Of a stretch of DNA of 64,000 nucleotides, positions 39,375-47,822 are shown piece after piece; the stretch's first letter is position 1, and each line of letters starts with the position of its first letter. The notes below the pieces were generated by a model. It was not told the origin of the DNA and did not search any database. It saw only the letters and a program-made list of their open reading frames with translations. Origin of the DNA: Citromicrobium bathyomarinum (lineage in GTDB: Bacteria > Pseudomonadota > Alphaproteobacteria > Sphingomonadales > Sphingomonadaceae); the NCBI RefSeq assembly GCF_021021475.1, contig NZ_JAINWL010000004.1:186001-250000 (forward strand), given 5' to 3'. The translations under genes were made by a program, and so were the position numbers.

Positions 39375-39441
39375 TGTGTCGACATCACGCAGCGGCCCTG
39401 CGCGCGTGCCGACCGGGCCGTGTCAGCGAGGAATTGACATA

Positions 39442-40092
39442 ATGCGACATTTGGTACCTGCGATCGCGGTGGCGGCGGCCATCGCGAGTCCCGCCCACTC
39501 GTCTGACGAGGGGTTCGAAGTGTGGCTCAACCCGTCCATCTCAACCGATCTCGACGCGGACACCGCTGTCGAGCTGGAGACCGCTCAGCGCTTGCGCAGT
39601 GCAGACGACGGGCGGGTCGACACCTACTTCTTTCGCCTGTGGCTGAAGCAGGATCTGACCGACGCGTTCACCCTAGCGGGCGCGGTCGAGCGACGGATCA
39701 ATAATGGCGGTCGCGACGAAACCCGTACCATGCAGCAGCTTTCGGGCCGACACGGTGTGCTGCGCACGCGGCTACGGTTCGAACAGCGTTTCGCCGACGG
39801 GGCCGACCGCAGGGGGCTGCGGCTGCGCCCGCGGGTGGGCGTGTCCTTCCCACTGGATGAAGCCGGACGCTGGTCGGCCGGTGCCAATGCGGAACTGTTC
39901 TGGACCCTTCGCGGCACACGCTCGGGCGGTGACGATGGCATTACCGGCCTGCGCACGCAGATCGGGCTTGGATATGAAGTGAGCGACCGGGTCGAACTCA
40001 GCCTCACCTATCTGCGCCAGCAGGACTTTGAGCCGGGCGGCCCGGACAAGGTAGGACATGCGCCGCTGATCGGGCTCGAATATTCCTTCTAG
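39442..40092 (+). CDS. DUF2490 outer-membrane protein
   Basis: A 216-residue protein with a signal peptide (cut after AHS) followed by amphipathic beta strands ending in a terminal phenylalanine (LEYSF), which is the DUF2490 layout of small outer-membrane barrels. The strand pattern FFRLWLKQDLT, LRTRLRFEQRF and GVSFPL is visible. Function unknown. ATG with AGGA upstream at 39442; an upstream in-frame start at 39376 lacks a signal peptide. Confidence 0.82.
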   Translation: MRHLVPAIAVAAAIASPAHSSDEGFEVWLNPSISTDLDADTAVELETAQRLRSADDGRVDTYFFRLWLKQDLTDAFTLAGAVERRINNGGRDETRTMQQLSGRHGVLRTRLRFEQRFADGADRRGLRLRPRVGVSFPLDEAGRWSAGANAELFWTLRGTRSGGDDGITGLRTQIGLGYEVSDRVELSLTYLRQQDFEPGGPDKVGHAPLIGLEYSF

Positions 40093-40217
40093 CCATCACC
40101 TGGCGATCCCGGGCCTGGGAATATCGTACGCGCGGTCGGTGTACAAAAGCCCTTTGTGATCCGCATCTTGCGCTCTCGTGTCCATTGACGCATGATTGCG
40201 TTGGAGGAGAGTACGAC

Positions 40218-40532
40218 ATGGATGATCTTTCGATCACGTCGGGTATTGCGAACCGCATCTGGCGCGTGGCGTTGTGGGGTTCCTTTCTCGCCATCCTGAT
40301 TGCACCGCTGGTCGCGATGCAATTCACCGGCGAGGTACACTGGACCCCCTTCGATTTTGCTGTGGCGGCGGTGCTGCTGGGCGCGACTGCGCTGGCGATC
40401 GAGTTCGCAATCCGCACCATCGGCCGGCCCGTCTGGTGCGTGGCCGCCGTGCTCGGCATCCTCGCCGTGCTGCTGCTGGTATGGGCCGAGGTGGCGGTGG
40501 GGGTGTTCGGGACGCCTTTCTCGGGCAGCTGA
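40218..40532 (+). CDS. small three-helix membrane protein
   Basis: A 104-residue protein with three hydrophobic helices (about 16-34, 44-65 and 70-92) and no known domain that I recognise. The ATG at 40218 has a strong GGAGGAGA seven bases upstream, so it is expressed. It ends 33 bases from the convergent imuB gene. Confidence 0.8.
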   Translation: MDDLSITSGIANRIWRVALWGSFLAILIAPLVAMQFTGEVHWTPFDFAVAAVLLGATALAIEFAIRTIGRPVWCVAAVLGILAVLLLVWAEVAVGVFGTPFSGS

Positions 40533-40565
40533 CCTTTTCGGGCAGCTAATAGGGCCGCGATCGCA

Positions 40566-42119
40566 TCAGGCATACAGGCCCTGCAAGAACCACTCAGGCA
40601 CCCCGCCTCGTCCGTCGCCCGCAATACCGTAGCGATAAATCCAGTAGCGGCGCCCGGCATCATCCTCGATCCGGTAATAGTCGCGCAGCCGCGCGCTGCC
40701 GCGTTCGCGCCACCATTCGGGCGCGATCCGTTCCGGACCCTCGACCCGCGCGATCTCGTGCACTTCGCCGCGCCAGCGAAACCTTTGCGGAAAACCGTCG
40801 GGCGTGGCGTAGAGCACCGCGATCGGCTCCGCACGGTCGAGCAGCTTGAGCGGACGCGCGTGGAAGCGAAAAGCCTCCTGCTCAGGCGGTTCGGGCGATA
40901 GTGGCGGCTGCCAGGCTTGCGAGCGTTCGGGCACATGGCTTCCCTTCAGCACCGGGCGGCGCACCGCCTTGGAGCCGAGACGCGTAGTCAGCCGGTCGAC
41001 GAAGGCGGATAGCGAGGTGCCATGCCGTTCGGCAGCAGCTTCGATGTCGTTCTGGCTGGCGGGCAGCGCCTCCGCCCAGCTGGCGCGCAGGCGGACCAGC
41101 TCGATCCCGAAGCCGGCGTCGATATCGCCCAGCTTCTCGCCGAACAGCCGCACGATATGGTCTGCATCGCGCGTCGCTGCGGCGAGCTCGAGCGTTCTGA
41201 CGACGACCTCTCCGTCGACGCGCCACAGCCCGAGGTCGAGGCGACGTGCGCCCTGCCCTGCTCCTTCGAGTTCGCGAACCATGTCGACCGCCAGATCCCC
41301 CAGCACGGTGTCGAGCAGCGTGCGGTGGCGGATCGGCTCCATCAATCTGCGCTGCACCAGCGGCACTTGCTGCGGCACCACCGGCAGCAGCGGTTCGGGC
41401 ACCCGGCCGAGCAGCTGGTCCATTCGTACCAGCGGGTTGGCGGCGGGCGACCTGCGGTTGCGGAAACGGCGATGGAGTGCGTCGCGACCGACTGTACCGA
41501 GTTCGCCGAGCCGTTTGAGCCCAAGCCGCCGCAGCACGGTGAGCACATCGTCGTCGAGCCGCAGCGCGGCAACCGGCAGATCGGAAAGGCGCGCCTCCAT
41601 ATCGTCTTGGGGGGCGAGAATGCTGCGATCCGGCCCGTAATGCGCCAGCGCCCATGCCGCGCCAGCGGTAGGCGCGATCGCCGCGCGCATGGCGAAGCCG
41701 CGATGCGTGAAGGCATGATGGACATCCGCCAGCAGCTTTGCCTCGCCGCCGAACAGGTGCGCCACGGCGGTCACATCGACCAGCAGGCCGTTGGGTGGGT
41801 CGAGCGCGGACCACGGGCCCCAGCGCATGGCCCACGCGGCAAGCTTTTCCAGCTCGGCAAGATCGCCCGCCGGATCGCCCGGCACCGCGACGATGGAGGG
41901 GCACAGGGTGCGTGCATCGGCGAGCATGGTGCCGATCCGCGCGCCTGCGTTTCGCGCCGCGCTGTTCGTCGCCTGGATGCGCGGGCCGTGCGCGGTCTCG
42001 GCAATCAGGACCAGCGGCTGCGCGTCGGCACCTTCACCGCGCGCGCAGCCTTCGGCGAGACGCCAGCGGTCGATCGCGAAAGCCGCGAGCCAGATCGAGA
42101 GGATGCGGCGGGGCGCCAT
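40566..42119 (-). CDS. imuB: ImuB, inactive Y-family polymerase of the SOS mutasome
   Basis: A 517-residue UmuC/DinB-like protein that lacks polymerase catalysis and serves as the hub between DnaE2, ImuA and the sliding clamp. The catalytic aspartates of Y-family enzymes are missing: the N-terminal strand reads SIWLAAFAIDRW instead of a DxD, and the second site reads LLVDVTAVAHLFGG rather than SxDE. It is immediately downstream of imuA; an ATG at 42119 is used, while a TTG at 42125 would overlap the imuA stop (TTGA). dnaE2 lies 5 kb further along the same strand. Confidence 0.92.
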   Translation of the reverse strand: MAPRRILSIWLAAFAIDRWRLAEGCARGEGADAQPLVLIAETAHGPRIQATNSAARNAGARIGTMLADARTLCPSIVAVPGDPAGDLAELEKLAAWAMRWGPWSALDPPNGLLVDVTAVAHLFGGEAKLLADVHHAFTHRGFAMRAAIAPTAGAAWALAHYGPDRSILAPQDDMEARLSDLPVAALRLDDDVLTVLRRLGLKRLGELGTVGRDALHRRFRNRRSPAANPLVRMDQLLGRVPEPLLPVVPQQVPLVQRRLMEPIRHRTLLDTVLGDLAVDMVRELEGAGQGARRLDLGLWRVDGEVVVRTLELAAATRDADHIVRLFGEKLGDIDAGFGIELVRLRASWAEALPASQNDIEAAAERHGTSLSAFVDRLTTRLGSKAVRRPVLKGSHVPERSQAWQPPLSPEPPEQEAFRFHARPLKLLDRAEPIAVLYATPDGFPQRFRWRGEVHEIARVEGPERIAPEWWRERGSARLRDYYRIEDDAGRRYWIYRYGIAGDGRGGVPEWFLQGLYA

Positions 42120-42121
42120 AC

Positions 42122-42988
42122 TCAACCAAGAACCCTCTCCCCGTCGGGGGAGAGGATGGCGACACTTGCTCCGAAGGAGCTCACAGGGCCTGGAGAAGGG
42201 GACTTGCCATTTGGAACCTTAGTTCGCCCCTCTCCAACTCCGGCTAGGTCGCTATGCGACCTAGCCTTCGTATCCTCTCCCCCTGCGGGGAGAGAGGTTT
42301 CGCGCTCCGCCACCAACGCCTTCGCATCCTCGCTCAATCGCCACAGGCCCGGCGGATGCTTTCGCGCGCGGAACAGTTCGGCCTGCCACGCCGGAGCACC
42401 CGGTGCCTGACGATTCCACTTCGGACGGGCCGAGGGAGCAGCCTGTACCGCCCACCGTTGCCGCGCGGACGAAAGATCGCGCGTCCCCTCGAGGCGCACC
42501 AGCGTCAGCGGGACACCGTACTTTTCCGCAGCCAGCGTCAGCCGGCGCGAGGCGGTGAAATCGAGCGCGCGGGGGCTGCCCACGATCTCGCCGATCACGA
42601 AGGCAATGTCGCGGCAACGCACCGCCTCTTCCAGCGCGAACAGCGCATCCTCGTCCTTCTCGGCGAGCACGTGGATCAGGCGGTGACGGATTTCCTGCGG
42701 CAGGCCTGCCCGGAACGGACGCCCGCCGCGCTTCACCGCGGCGCGAGTCTGCACCCACACCACCGCGCGGCGATCCTCCGCCTCCTCCCCCTCTTCGCGC
42801 ACCCGGTGTCGCCACGCGTCCAGCGCCAGAGCGAGCGCCGCGCCCGCCCCGCTGCCCTCTCGCCCCGAGGCGAAGATTTCGCTTTGCGCGACGGCATCCA
42901 GCCCGGGCTGCCAGCGCTGTGATGTGGCATCGGATGCAAGCTGGGCGGCGGTGGGAAGGCTGTCTTGGATCATGGCGGAACGACTCAT
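42122..42988 (-). CDS. imuA: ImuA, RecA-like mutasome protein with repeat-derived C-terminus
   Basis: A 288-residue ImuA protein (RecA-NT/SulA-like fold; interacts with RecA and ImuB). The first ~230 residues match the family (AALALALDAWRHRVREEG, VVWVQTR, FVIGEIVGSPRALDFT). Residues about 231-288 come entirely from a palindromic-repeat cluster (42133-42297) and read as low-complexity P, G, S and E, so the ancestral C-terminus was probably replaced by repeat DNA. A LexA box lies three bases upstream of the ATG, with its GGAAC half acting as the ribosome-binding site. Confidence 0.9.
   Translation of the reverse strand: MSRSAMIQDSLPTAAQLASDATSQRWQPGLDAVAQSEIFASGREGSGAGAALALALDAWRHRVREEGEEAEDRRAVVWVQTRAAVKRGGRPFRAGLPQEIRHRLIHVLAEKDEDALFALEEAVRCRDIAFVIGEIVGSPRALDFTASRRLTLAAEKYGVPLTLVRLEGTRDLSSARQRWAVQAAPSARPKWNRQAPGAPAWQAELFRARKHPPGLWRLSEDAKALVAERETSLPAGGEDTKARSHSDLAGVGEGRTKVPNGKSPSPGPVSSFGASVAILSPDGERVLG
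42133..42297. repeat. palindromic repeat cluster forming the end of imuA
   Basis: Three palindromes: CCCTCTCCCCGTCGGGGGAG onward at 42133-42155, GGCTAGGTCGC/GCGACCTAGCC at 42242-42266 and CCTCTCCCCCTGCGGGGAGA onward at 42274-42297. The first and last are members of the common GGGGAGAGG repeat class, inverted relative to each other. Confidence 0.7.
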
Positions 42989-42990
42989 AT

Positions 42991-43005
42991 GTTCCTTTTA
43001 TGTTC
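42991..43005. promoter_or_regulatory. LexA box of imuA-imuB
   Basis: GTTC-CTTTTAT-GTTC is an alphaproteobacterial LexA site immediately upstream of imuA. The surrounding CTCATATGTTC and TATGTTC are shared with the radical-SAM gene leader, so the two SOS genes are controlled alike. Confidence 0.87.
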
Positions 43006-43104
43006 CATTTTATTCCTGACGGCAAGCATCCGACGAAGGCCGTCTCGGTCCGGGCCACGAAACCATCTCTCCTCCTCGCCGTTGGAGAAACAAAGGAGAT
43101 CACA

Positions 43105-43590
43105 ATGAGATACAATGAAGGCAAGGCCGACGAACTGCGCGAGAAATTCTGGAAGGCGCTGGCCGACAGCCCTTACCTGTTCCTCCAGCTCGACACCGAT
43201 CCGAAGAGCGCGGTGCCGATGTCGCCGCAGCTCGACAAGGATGCCAACAGCTCGATCTGGTTCTTCACCCATACCAAGAGCGATTTCGCCAAGCTGGGCG
43301 CGGCGACCGCGACCTTCGAGGGCGAAGACCACAAGATGTTCGCGCGCTTCCACGGCACGTTGACCAAGGAAACCAGCCAGGAGCGGTTCGACCAGTTCTG
43401 GAATAACTTCGTCGAAGCCTGGTACGATGGCGGCAAGGACGATCCCGACATCCTGTTCCTGCGAATGGACCTTGGCGATGCGGAAATCTGGAACGGCGAT
43501 ATGGGCCTGCTCGACGTCGCCAAGATGGCGCTGGGCATGAACGTCCACGACGATGCGGAAGAGAAGCACGTCAAGGAAACGTCGCTCTGA
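43105..43590 (+). CDS. pyridoxamine 5'-phosphate oxidase-like general stress protein
   Basis: A 161-residue split-barrel flavin-binding protein of the general stress protein 26 type (COG3871). Helpful segments are YLFLQLDTDPKSAVPMSP, SSIWFFTHTKSDFAKL and the C-terminal WNNFVEAWYDGGKDDP, all typical. It probably binds FMN or F420-like cofactors; role uncertain. Strong AAGGAGA before the ATG 43105; longer frames upstream would run over imuA's operator. Confidence 0.88.
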   Translation: MRYNEGKADELREKFWKALADSPYLFLQLDTDPKSAVPMSPQLDKDANSSIWFFTHTKSDFAKLGAATATFEGEDHKMFARFHGTLTKETSQERFDQFWNNFVEAWYDGGKDDPDILFLRMDLGDAEIWNGDMGLLDVAKMALGMNVHDDAEEKHVKETSL

Positions 43591-43611
43591 GCGAGCATTT
43601 TCCAACCCGTC

Positions 43612-43648
43612 AAAAAGGGGCGCATCCGCGAGGATTGCGCCCCTTTTT
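43612..43648. terminator. bidirectional intrinsic terminator
   Basis: A perfect 13-base stem, AAAAAGGGGCGCA with TGCGCCCCTTTTT, around an 11-base loop. It gives U-runs on both strands and so ends both the stress-protein gene and the APC-permease gene. Confidence 0.9.
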
Positions 43649-43654
43649 CATGCA

Positions 43655-45235
43655 TCAGGCCGGCGGCGGCTCGATCGGCACCATCGTTTGCCCACCCGCC
43701 ACATCGTCGACCACTTCCACGATCCCGCGCCCCAGATGGCTGCGCGAACGGCTGTAGGCGAAGTAGATCACGATCCCGAGCAGGCCCCAACCGGGCAGGA
43801 ACAGCATCGCCTCGTATGGCAGGTTGAGGAACAGGAACACGCAGCCCGCAATCGTCAGCGGCGCAATCAACCACGCCGCCGGGACGCGGAACGCCCGTTT
43901 GCGCGAAGGATCGCGACGGCGCAGCACCAGCAGCGCGACCGCCACCATCGTGAAGGCGTAGAGTGTGCCAGCGTTGGAGATATCGGCGAGCTTGCCGACC
44001 GGGAAGAACGCTGCACCCAAGGCAACCGCGCCGCCGGTGAGCATGGTCACGATATGCGGCGTCTTGAACTTCGGGTGCACCCGGCTGAGGCTTTCGGGCA
44101 GCAACCCGTCGCGCGCCATCACGAAGAAGATGCGCGTCTGCCCGTAGATCAGCACCAGGATGACCGACGGCAGAGCGAGGAACGCGGCGATGCCGAGCAG
44201 GTTGCCGATGCTCGACCAGCCGATCTGCCGCAGCACATGCGCCAGTGCCTCGTTCGAGCAGACCAGCGGCAGCTGGTCCGCGGCATAGGTCGCGCACTGG
44301 CGCGCGAGCTCTTCCGACCCGGTCGGGAACGGCACGCCGTTCGGCCCCATGATCGGCTGCCCGCCAATGGTGCCGATCGCGCCCGCCGCGACCAGGATGT
44401 AGAACACCGTGCAGAACAGCAGCGATCCGACCAGCCCGATGGGCACGTTGCGCTGCGGGTTCTTGGTCTCCTCCGCCGCGGTGGAGACTGCATCGAAGCC
44501 CACATAGGCGAAGAAAATCGTCGCCGCCGCGCCGACTGCGCCGAGCCCCGAACCGAAACCGCCGAACACGCCGGCAGGCAGGAACGGGTTGAAATGGCTC
44601 GCGTCGAAATCCGGGCTGGTGAAGGTCAGCGCGATGAACGCGGTCAGCGCGGTGACCTTGATGAGAACCAGCACCGCGTTGACCTTGGCACTCTCGCTCG
44701 TCCCCACGATCAGCAGGCCGGTCACCAGCAGCGCGATGATCAGCGCGGGCAGGTTGATCAGCCCGCCCGGCGCGCCGCCCAGCACCAGCGGCCCGGCGGC
44801 AAGCCAGGCCGGCAGCTGGACACCGAGAATCTCGTTGAGGAATGTCCCGCTGAAATAGCCCGACCAGCCGACCGACACGGCAGCGGCGGCGATCGCGTAT
44901 TCCATGATCAGCGCCCAGCCTACGGTCCACGCAAGCAGCTCGCCCACGCTGGCGTAGCTATAGGTATAGGCAGAGCCCGCGACGGGAATCATCGAGGCGA
45001 TCTCTGCATAGCAGAGCGCCGCAATGATGCAGACCGCGCCCGCGATGGCGAAGGCGAGCATCAGGCCCGGTCCAGCCTTCTGCGCGCCTGCCGCCGTCAG
45101 AACGAAAATCCCGGTGCCGATCACACAGCCGATGCCGAACAGCATCAACTGGAACCAACCGAGAGTGCGATGGAGAGACTTCTTCTCCGCCGTCGCCAGA
45201 ATGGCGTCGAGCGGCTTTACGCGGCCGAAAATCAT
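43655..45235 (-). CDS. APC-family amino-acid permease (cationic amino acid transporter type)
   Basis: A 526-residue inner-membrane protein with about 12-14 hydrophobic helices. GWFQLMLFGIGCVIGTGIFVLTA at the start is the unwound helix-1 binding motif of APC transporters, and the length and order (long loop near residue 225, C-terminal extra helices) match the CAT/YfnA branch. It is expected to import amino acids with protons or by exchange. ATG 45235; 100 bases separate it from the NSS gene upstream. Confidence 0.9.
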   Translation of the reverse strand: MIFGRVKPLDAILATAEKKSLHRTLGWFQLMLFGIGCVIGTGIFVLTAAGAQKAGPGLMLAFAIAGAVCIIAALCYAEIASMIPVAGSAYTYSYASVGELLAWTVGWALIMEYAIAAAAVSVGWSGYFSGTFLNEILGVQLPAWLAAGPLVLGGAPGGLINLPALIIALLVTGLLIVGTSESAKVNAVLVLIKVTALTAFIALTFTSPDFDASHFNPFLPAGVFGGFGSGLGAVGAAATIFFAYVGFDAVSTAAEETKNPQRNVPIGLVGSLLFCTVFYILVAAGAIGTIGGQPIMGPNGVPFPTGSEELARQCATYAADQLPLVCSNEALAHVLRQIGWSSIGNLLGIAAFLALPSVILVLIYGQTRIFFVMARDGLLPESLSRVHPKFKTPHIVTMLTGGAVALGAAFFPVGKLADISNAGTLYAFTMVAVALLVLRRRDPSRKRAFRVPAAWLIAPLTIAGCVFLFLNLPYEAMLFLPGWGLLGIVIYFAYSRSRSHLGRGIVEVVDDVAGGQTMVPIEPPPA

Positions 45236-45335
45236 GGGCGCAGATCCACGGTCCGGAAGCGAGCCCTCCCCGCCCTGCCGACCGCGTCTGCGTCAATATT
45301 ACAACTCGAAGACCTCGGGAAGCTGGATTCTTGCC

Positions 45336-46766
45336 TCAGCTCAACAGGCTGGGGAACAATCCGGTGACCAGGATGGTCGCCACCGCCAGCGGGCACAGCC
45401 ACGCGAGCAGGAAGCGCCACAGCGCAAAGACCGGCGCGGAAAGCTGGGTGGTCGTCTCCAGCAGCCGCCGGTCCGCCTTCCAGCCGATGAAGATCGAGGT
45501 CAGCAGCGCGCCAAGCGGCAGCATGATCTTGCCGGTGAACCCGTCCACCGTGTCGAGGATGTCGGTGTCTGCAAAGATCGGCCAGAACGATAGCGGGCGC
45601 ACATCGGACCACACGTTATAGCCCAGCAGGCAGGCGATGCCGATCAGGAAAGCGCCCCCGCCAAAGACCAGCGCGGAGGTCGTCCGGCTCCAGCCCAGTT
45701 CTCCGATCCCGTAAGCGGTCGGCACTTCGAGCAGCGAGATCGAGCTGGTGATCGCGGCGACCAGCACCAGAATGAAGAACAGCAACCCGATGAGCGAGCC
45801 CGCCGGCATTGCCTCGAACGCGAAGGGCAGGGTCTGGAACACCAGCGTCGGACCCGCTGCGGGGTCGAGCCCCACCGCGAACACGATGGGGAAGATCATG
45901 AGCCCGGCGATCAGCGCCACCGCGGTGTCGGCGATCGCGATGGTGACCGCAGTCGATCCCAGCGGAGTGCCTTCGCGGATATAGGAGCCATAGGTAATGA
46001 TCCCCGCCACGCCGAGCGAGAGCGAGAACAGCGCCTGACCCAGCGCGGAATTCATCACATCCGGGGTCAGTCGCGACCAGTCGGGCGTGAAGAGGAAGGC
46101 CGCAGCCTCGCTCACATCGCCGACGACGGCGCCGTAGATGGTGATCCCAATCAGCAGCACGAAGAAGGCCGGCATCAGCCAGGTCGCCGCTTTCTCAATC
46201 CCGTCCGAAACGCCGCGCGCAACGATAAACAGAGTGCCGCCCATGAAGGCGAAGTGCATCCCCAGCAGCAGGCTGGGGCTGGCGAACAGGTTGGTCAGGC
46301 GGTTGGCGATTTCTTCCTGGCTCTGCCCTTCCAGCGCGCCCCGGAAGGGATCGCCCGCAGCTATCGCAGAACCGAAATCGGCAGCAAAAACGCCCGCGTA
46401 GTAGAGCACCCAGCCTGCAACGACCGAATAGAAGGAAACGATCAGGAAGGCCGCCAGCGCACCGATCGCACCGAACGAGACCCAGCCTTTGGAGACGTTC
46501 GATTCTTCCGCAACGCGGCGGATGGAGCCGATCGCGTCGGTCTGCCCTGCGCGGCCGATGAATATCTCCGCCAGCAGCAGCGGCAGGCCCAGCAGGAACA
46601 CGCAGCCGATATAAAAGATCACGAAGGCCCCGCCCCCGCTCTCGCCGGCCAGTGTCGGGAACCGCCAGAGATTGCCCAGCCCCACCGCTGCGCCGATCGC
46701 GGCGAGGATGAATGCCGAGCGCGAGGACCAGCCCTCAGCCGACGTGGTTGTCGTTGTGGCGACCAT
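45336..46766 (-). CDS. sodium-dependent (NSS/SNF family) transporter
   Basis: A 476-residue symporter with 11-12 helices. The N-terminal AAIGAAVGLGNLWRFPTLAGESGGG holds the conserved NSS helix-1 sodium/substrate-binding motif with WRFP. Bacterial relatives take up amino acids such as tryptophan or tyrosine. A strong hairpin (46783-46801) sits in the short leader 16 bases before the ATG. Likely in the same transport group as the neighbouring APC permease. Confidence 0.92.
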   Translation of the reverse strand: MVATTTTTSAEGWSSRSAFILAAIGAAVGLGNLWRFPTLAGESGGGAFVIFYIGCVFLLGLPLLLAEIFIGRAGQTDAIGSIRRVAEESNVSKGWVSFGAIGALAAFLIVSFYSVVAGWVLYYAGVFAADFGSAIAAGDPFRGALEGQSQEEIANRLTNLFASPSLLLGMHFAFMGGTLFIVARGVSDGIEKAATWLMPAFFVLLIGITIYGAVVGDVSEAAAFLFTPDWSRLTPDVMNSALGQALFSLSLGVAGIITYGSYIREGTPLGSTAVTIAIADTAVALIAGLMIFPIVFAVGLDPAAGPTLVFQTLPFAFEAMPAGSLIGLLFFILVLVAAITSSISLLEVPTAYGIGELGWSRTTSALVFGGGAFLIGIACLLGYNVWSDVRPLSFWPIFADTDILDTVDGFTGKIMLPLGALLTSIFIGWKADRRLLETTTQLSAPVFALWRFLLAWLCPLAVATILVTGLFPSLLS

Positions 46767-46782
46767 TAAAACTTTCTCCCTG

Positions 46783-46801
46783 CCGCACCTCCCGGGTGCG
46801 G
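46783..46801 (-). promoter_or_regulatory. leader hairpin before the NSS transporter gene
   Basis: Seven-base perfect stem CCGCACC/GGTGCGG around TCCCG, located 17 bases upstream of the ATG and just above the AGGGAGAAAG ribosome-binding site. May tune translation. Confidence 0.5.
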
Positions 46802-46898
46802 TTTACCCTTTGCATTGGTGGGGCTTTTGCAATGTTTCTTCCGCCACGTCGAGTGCTGTGCTTTGCGTTTGTCCCGCCGAGGGGCTAGCACGCGCTCC

Positions 46899-47771
46899 AT
46901 GTCGACAACCTTCCAGATCGATACGGCGACCAGCCGCGCGACCCCCACCCCGCAGCCGATGAAGCGGCTGACGGTCCCCAAGATCCAGAATCGCAAGGCG
47001 GATGGGGAAACCAAAGAGCCGCTGGTGATGCTAACCGCATACACCGCGCGCCAGGCGCAACTGCTCGACGAGCATTGCGACCTGCTGCTGGTCGGCGATT
47101 CGCTCGGCCAGGTGATCTACGGCCTGCCCTCAACGCTTCAGGTCACGCTCGACATGATGTGTGCGCATGGTGCTGCCGTGGTTCGCGGCAGCTATCACTC
47201 GGTGGTCGTGGTCGACATGCCTTTCGGCGCGTATGAGGGCAGCCCGCAACAGGCGTTCGAAAGCGCGAGCCGGATCATGGCCGAAACCGGCTGTGCGGCG
47301 GTGAAGCTGGAAGGCGGCGAGGCGATGGCGGAAACCATCTCGTTCCTCTCGCAGCGCGGCATCCCGGTGATGGCGCATATCGGCCTCACCCCGCAGGCGG
47401 TGAACGCGCTGGGCGGCTATGGCGCACGCGGACGCAGCCAGGAAGAGCACGCCAAGATCATCTCAGACGGCAAGGCCGTGCAGGAGGCAGGTGCCTTCGC
47501 TGTCGTGGTCGAAGGCGTGGTCGAACCGATCGCGGTCTCGCTGACCCAGTCGCTTGAAATCCCGGTGATCGGCATCGGCGCTTCCGCGCAGTGCGACGGG
47601 CAGGTGCTGGTGGTGGACGACATGCTCGGCATGTTCGAACGCGTGCCCCGCTTCGTGAAGAAATACGGCAACCTCGCCGAAGAGATCACCGACAAGGTGC
47701 AGCAATACGCCAGCGAAGTGCGCGCGCGCAGCTTCCCGACCGAAGACCAGACCTACCAGCCCAAGAGCTAG
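46899..47771 (+). CDS. panB: 3-methyl-2-oxobutanoate hydroxymethyltransferase
   Basis: Makes ketopantoate from alpha-ketoisovalerate and methylene-tetrahydrofolate, the first step of pantothenate synthesis. The 290-residue barrel enzyme has [20 protein letters not shown] (magnesium site), [22 protein letters not shown] and VVEGVVEP near the catalytic glutamate. A roughly 20-residue N-terminal tail (about 1-24) precedes the core. It is the only pantothenate gene here. ATG at 46899. Confidence 0.95.
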   Translation: MSTTFQIDTATSRATPTPQPMKRLTVPKIQNRKADGETKEPLVMLTAYTARQAQLLDEHCDLLLVGDSLGQVIYGLPSTLQVTLDMMCAHGAAVVRGSYHSVVVVDMPFGAYEGSPQQAFESASRIMAETGCAAVKLEGGEAMAETISFLSQRGIPVMAHIGLTPQAVNALGGYGARGRSQEEHAKIISDGKAVQEAGAFAVVVEGVVEPIAVSLTQSLEIPVIGIGASAQCDGQVLVVDDMLGMFERVPRFVKKYGNLAEEITDKVQQYASEVRARSFPTEDQTYQPKS

Positions 47772-47822
47772 TCTCCCCCTCAACCCACCGGATCGCCCCG
47801 GCACCGCACGGACACCAACTTC

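Noticed and set aside
43553-45367. 604-residue plus-strand reading frame
   Set aside because: Antisense of the APC permease; composition is arginine- and glutamine-rich nonsense.
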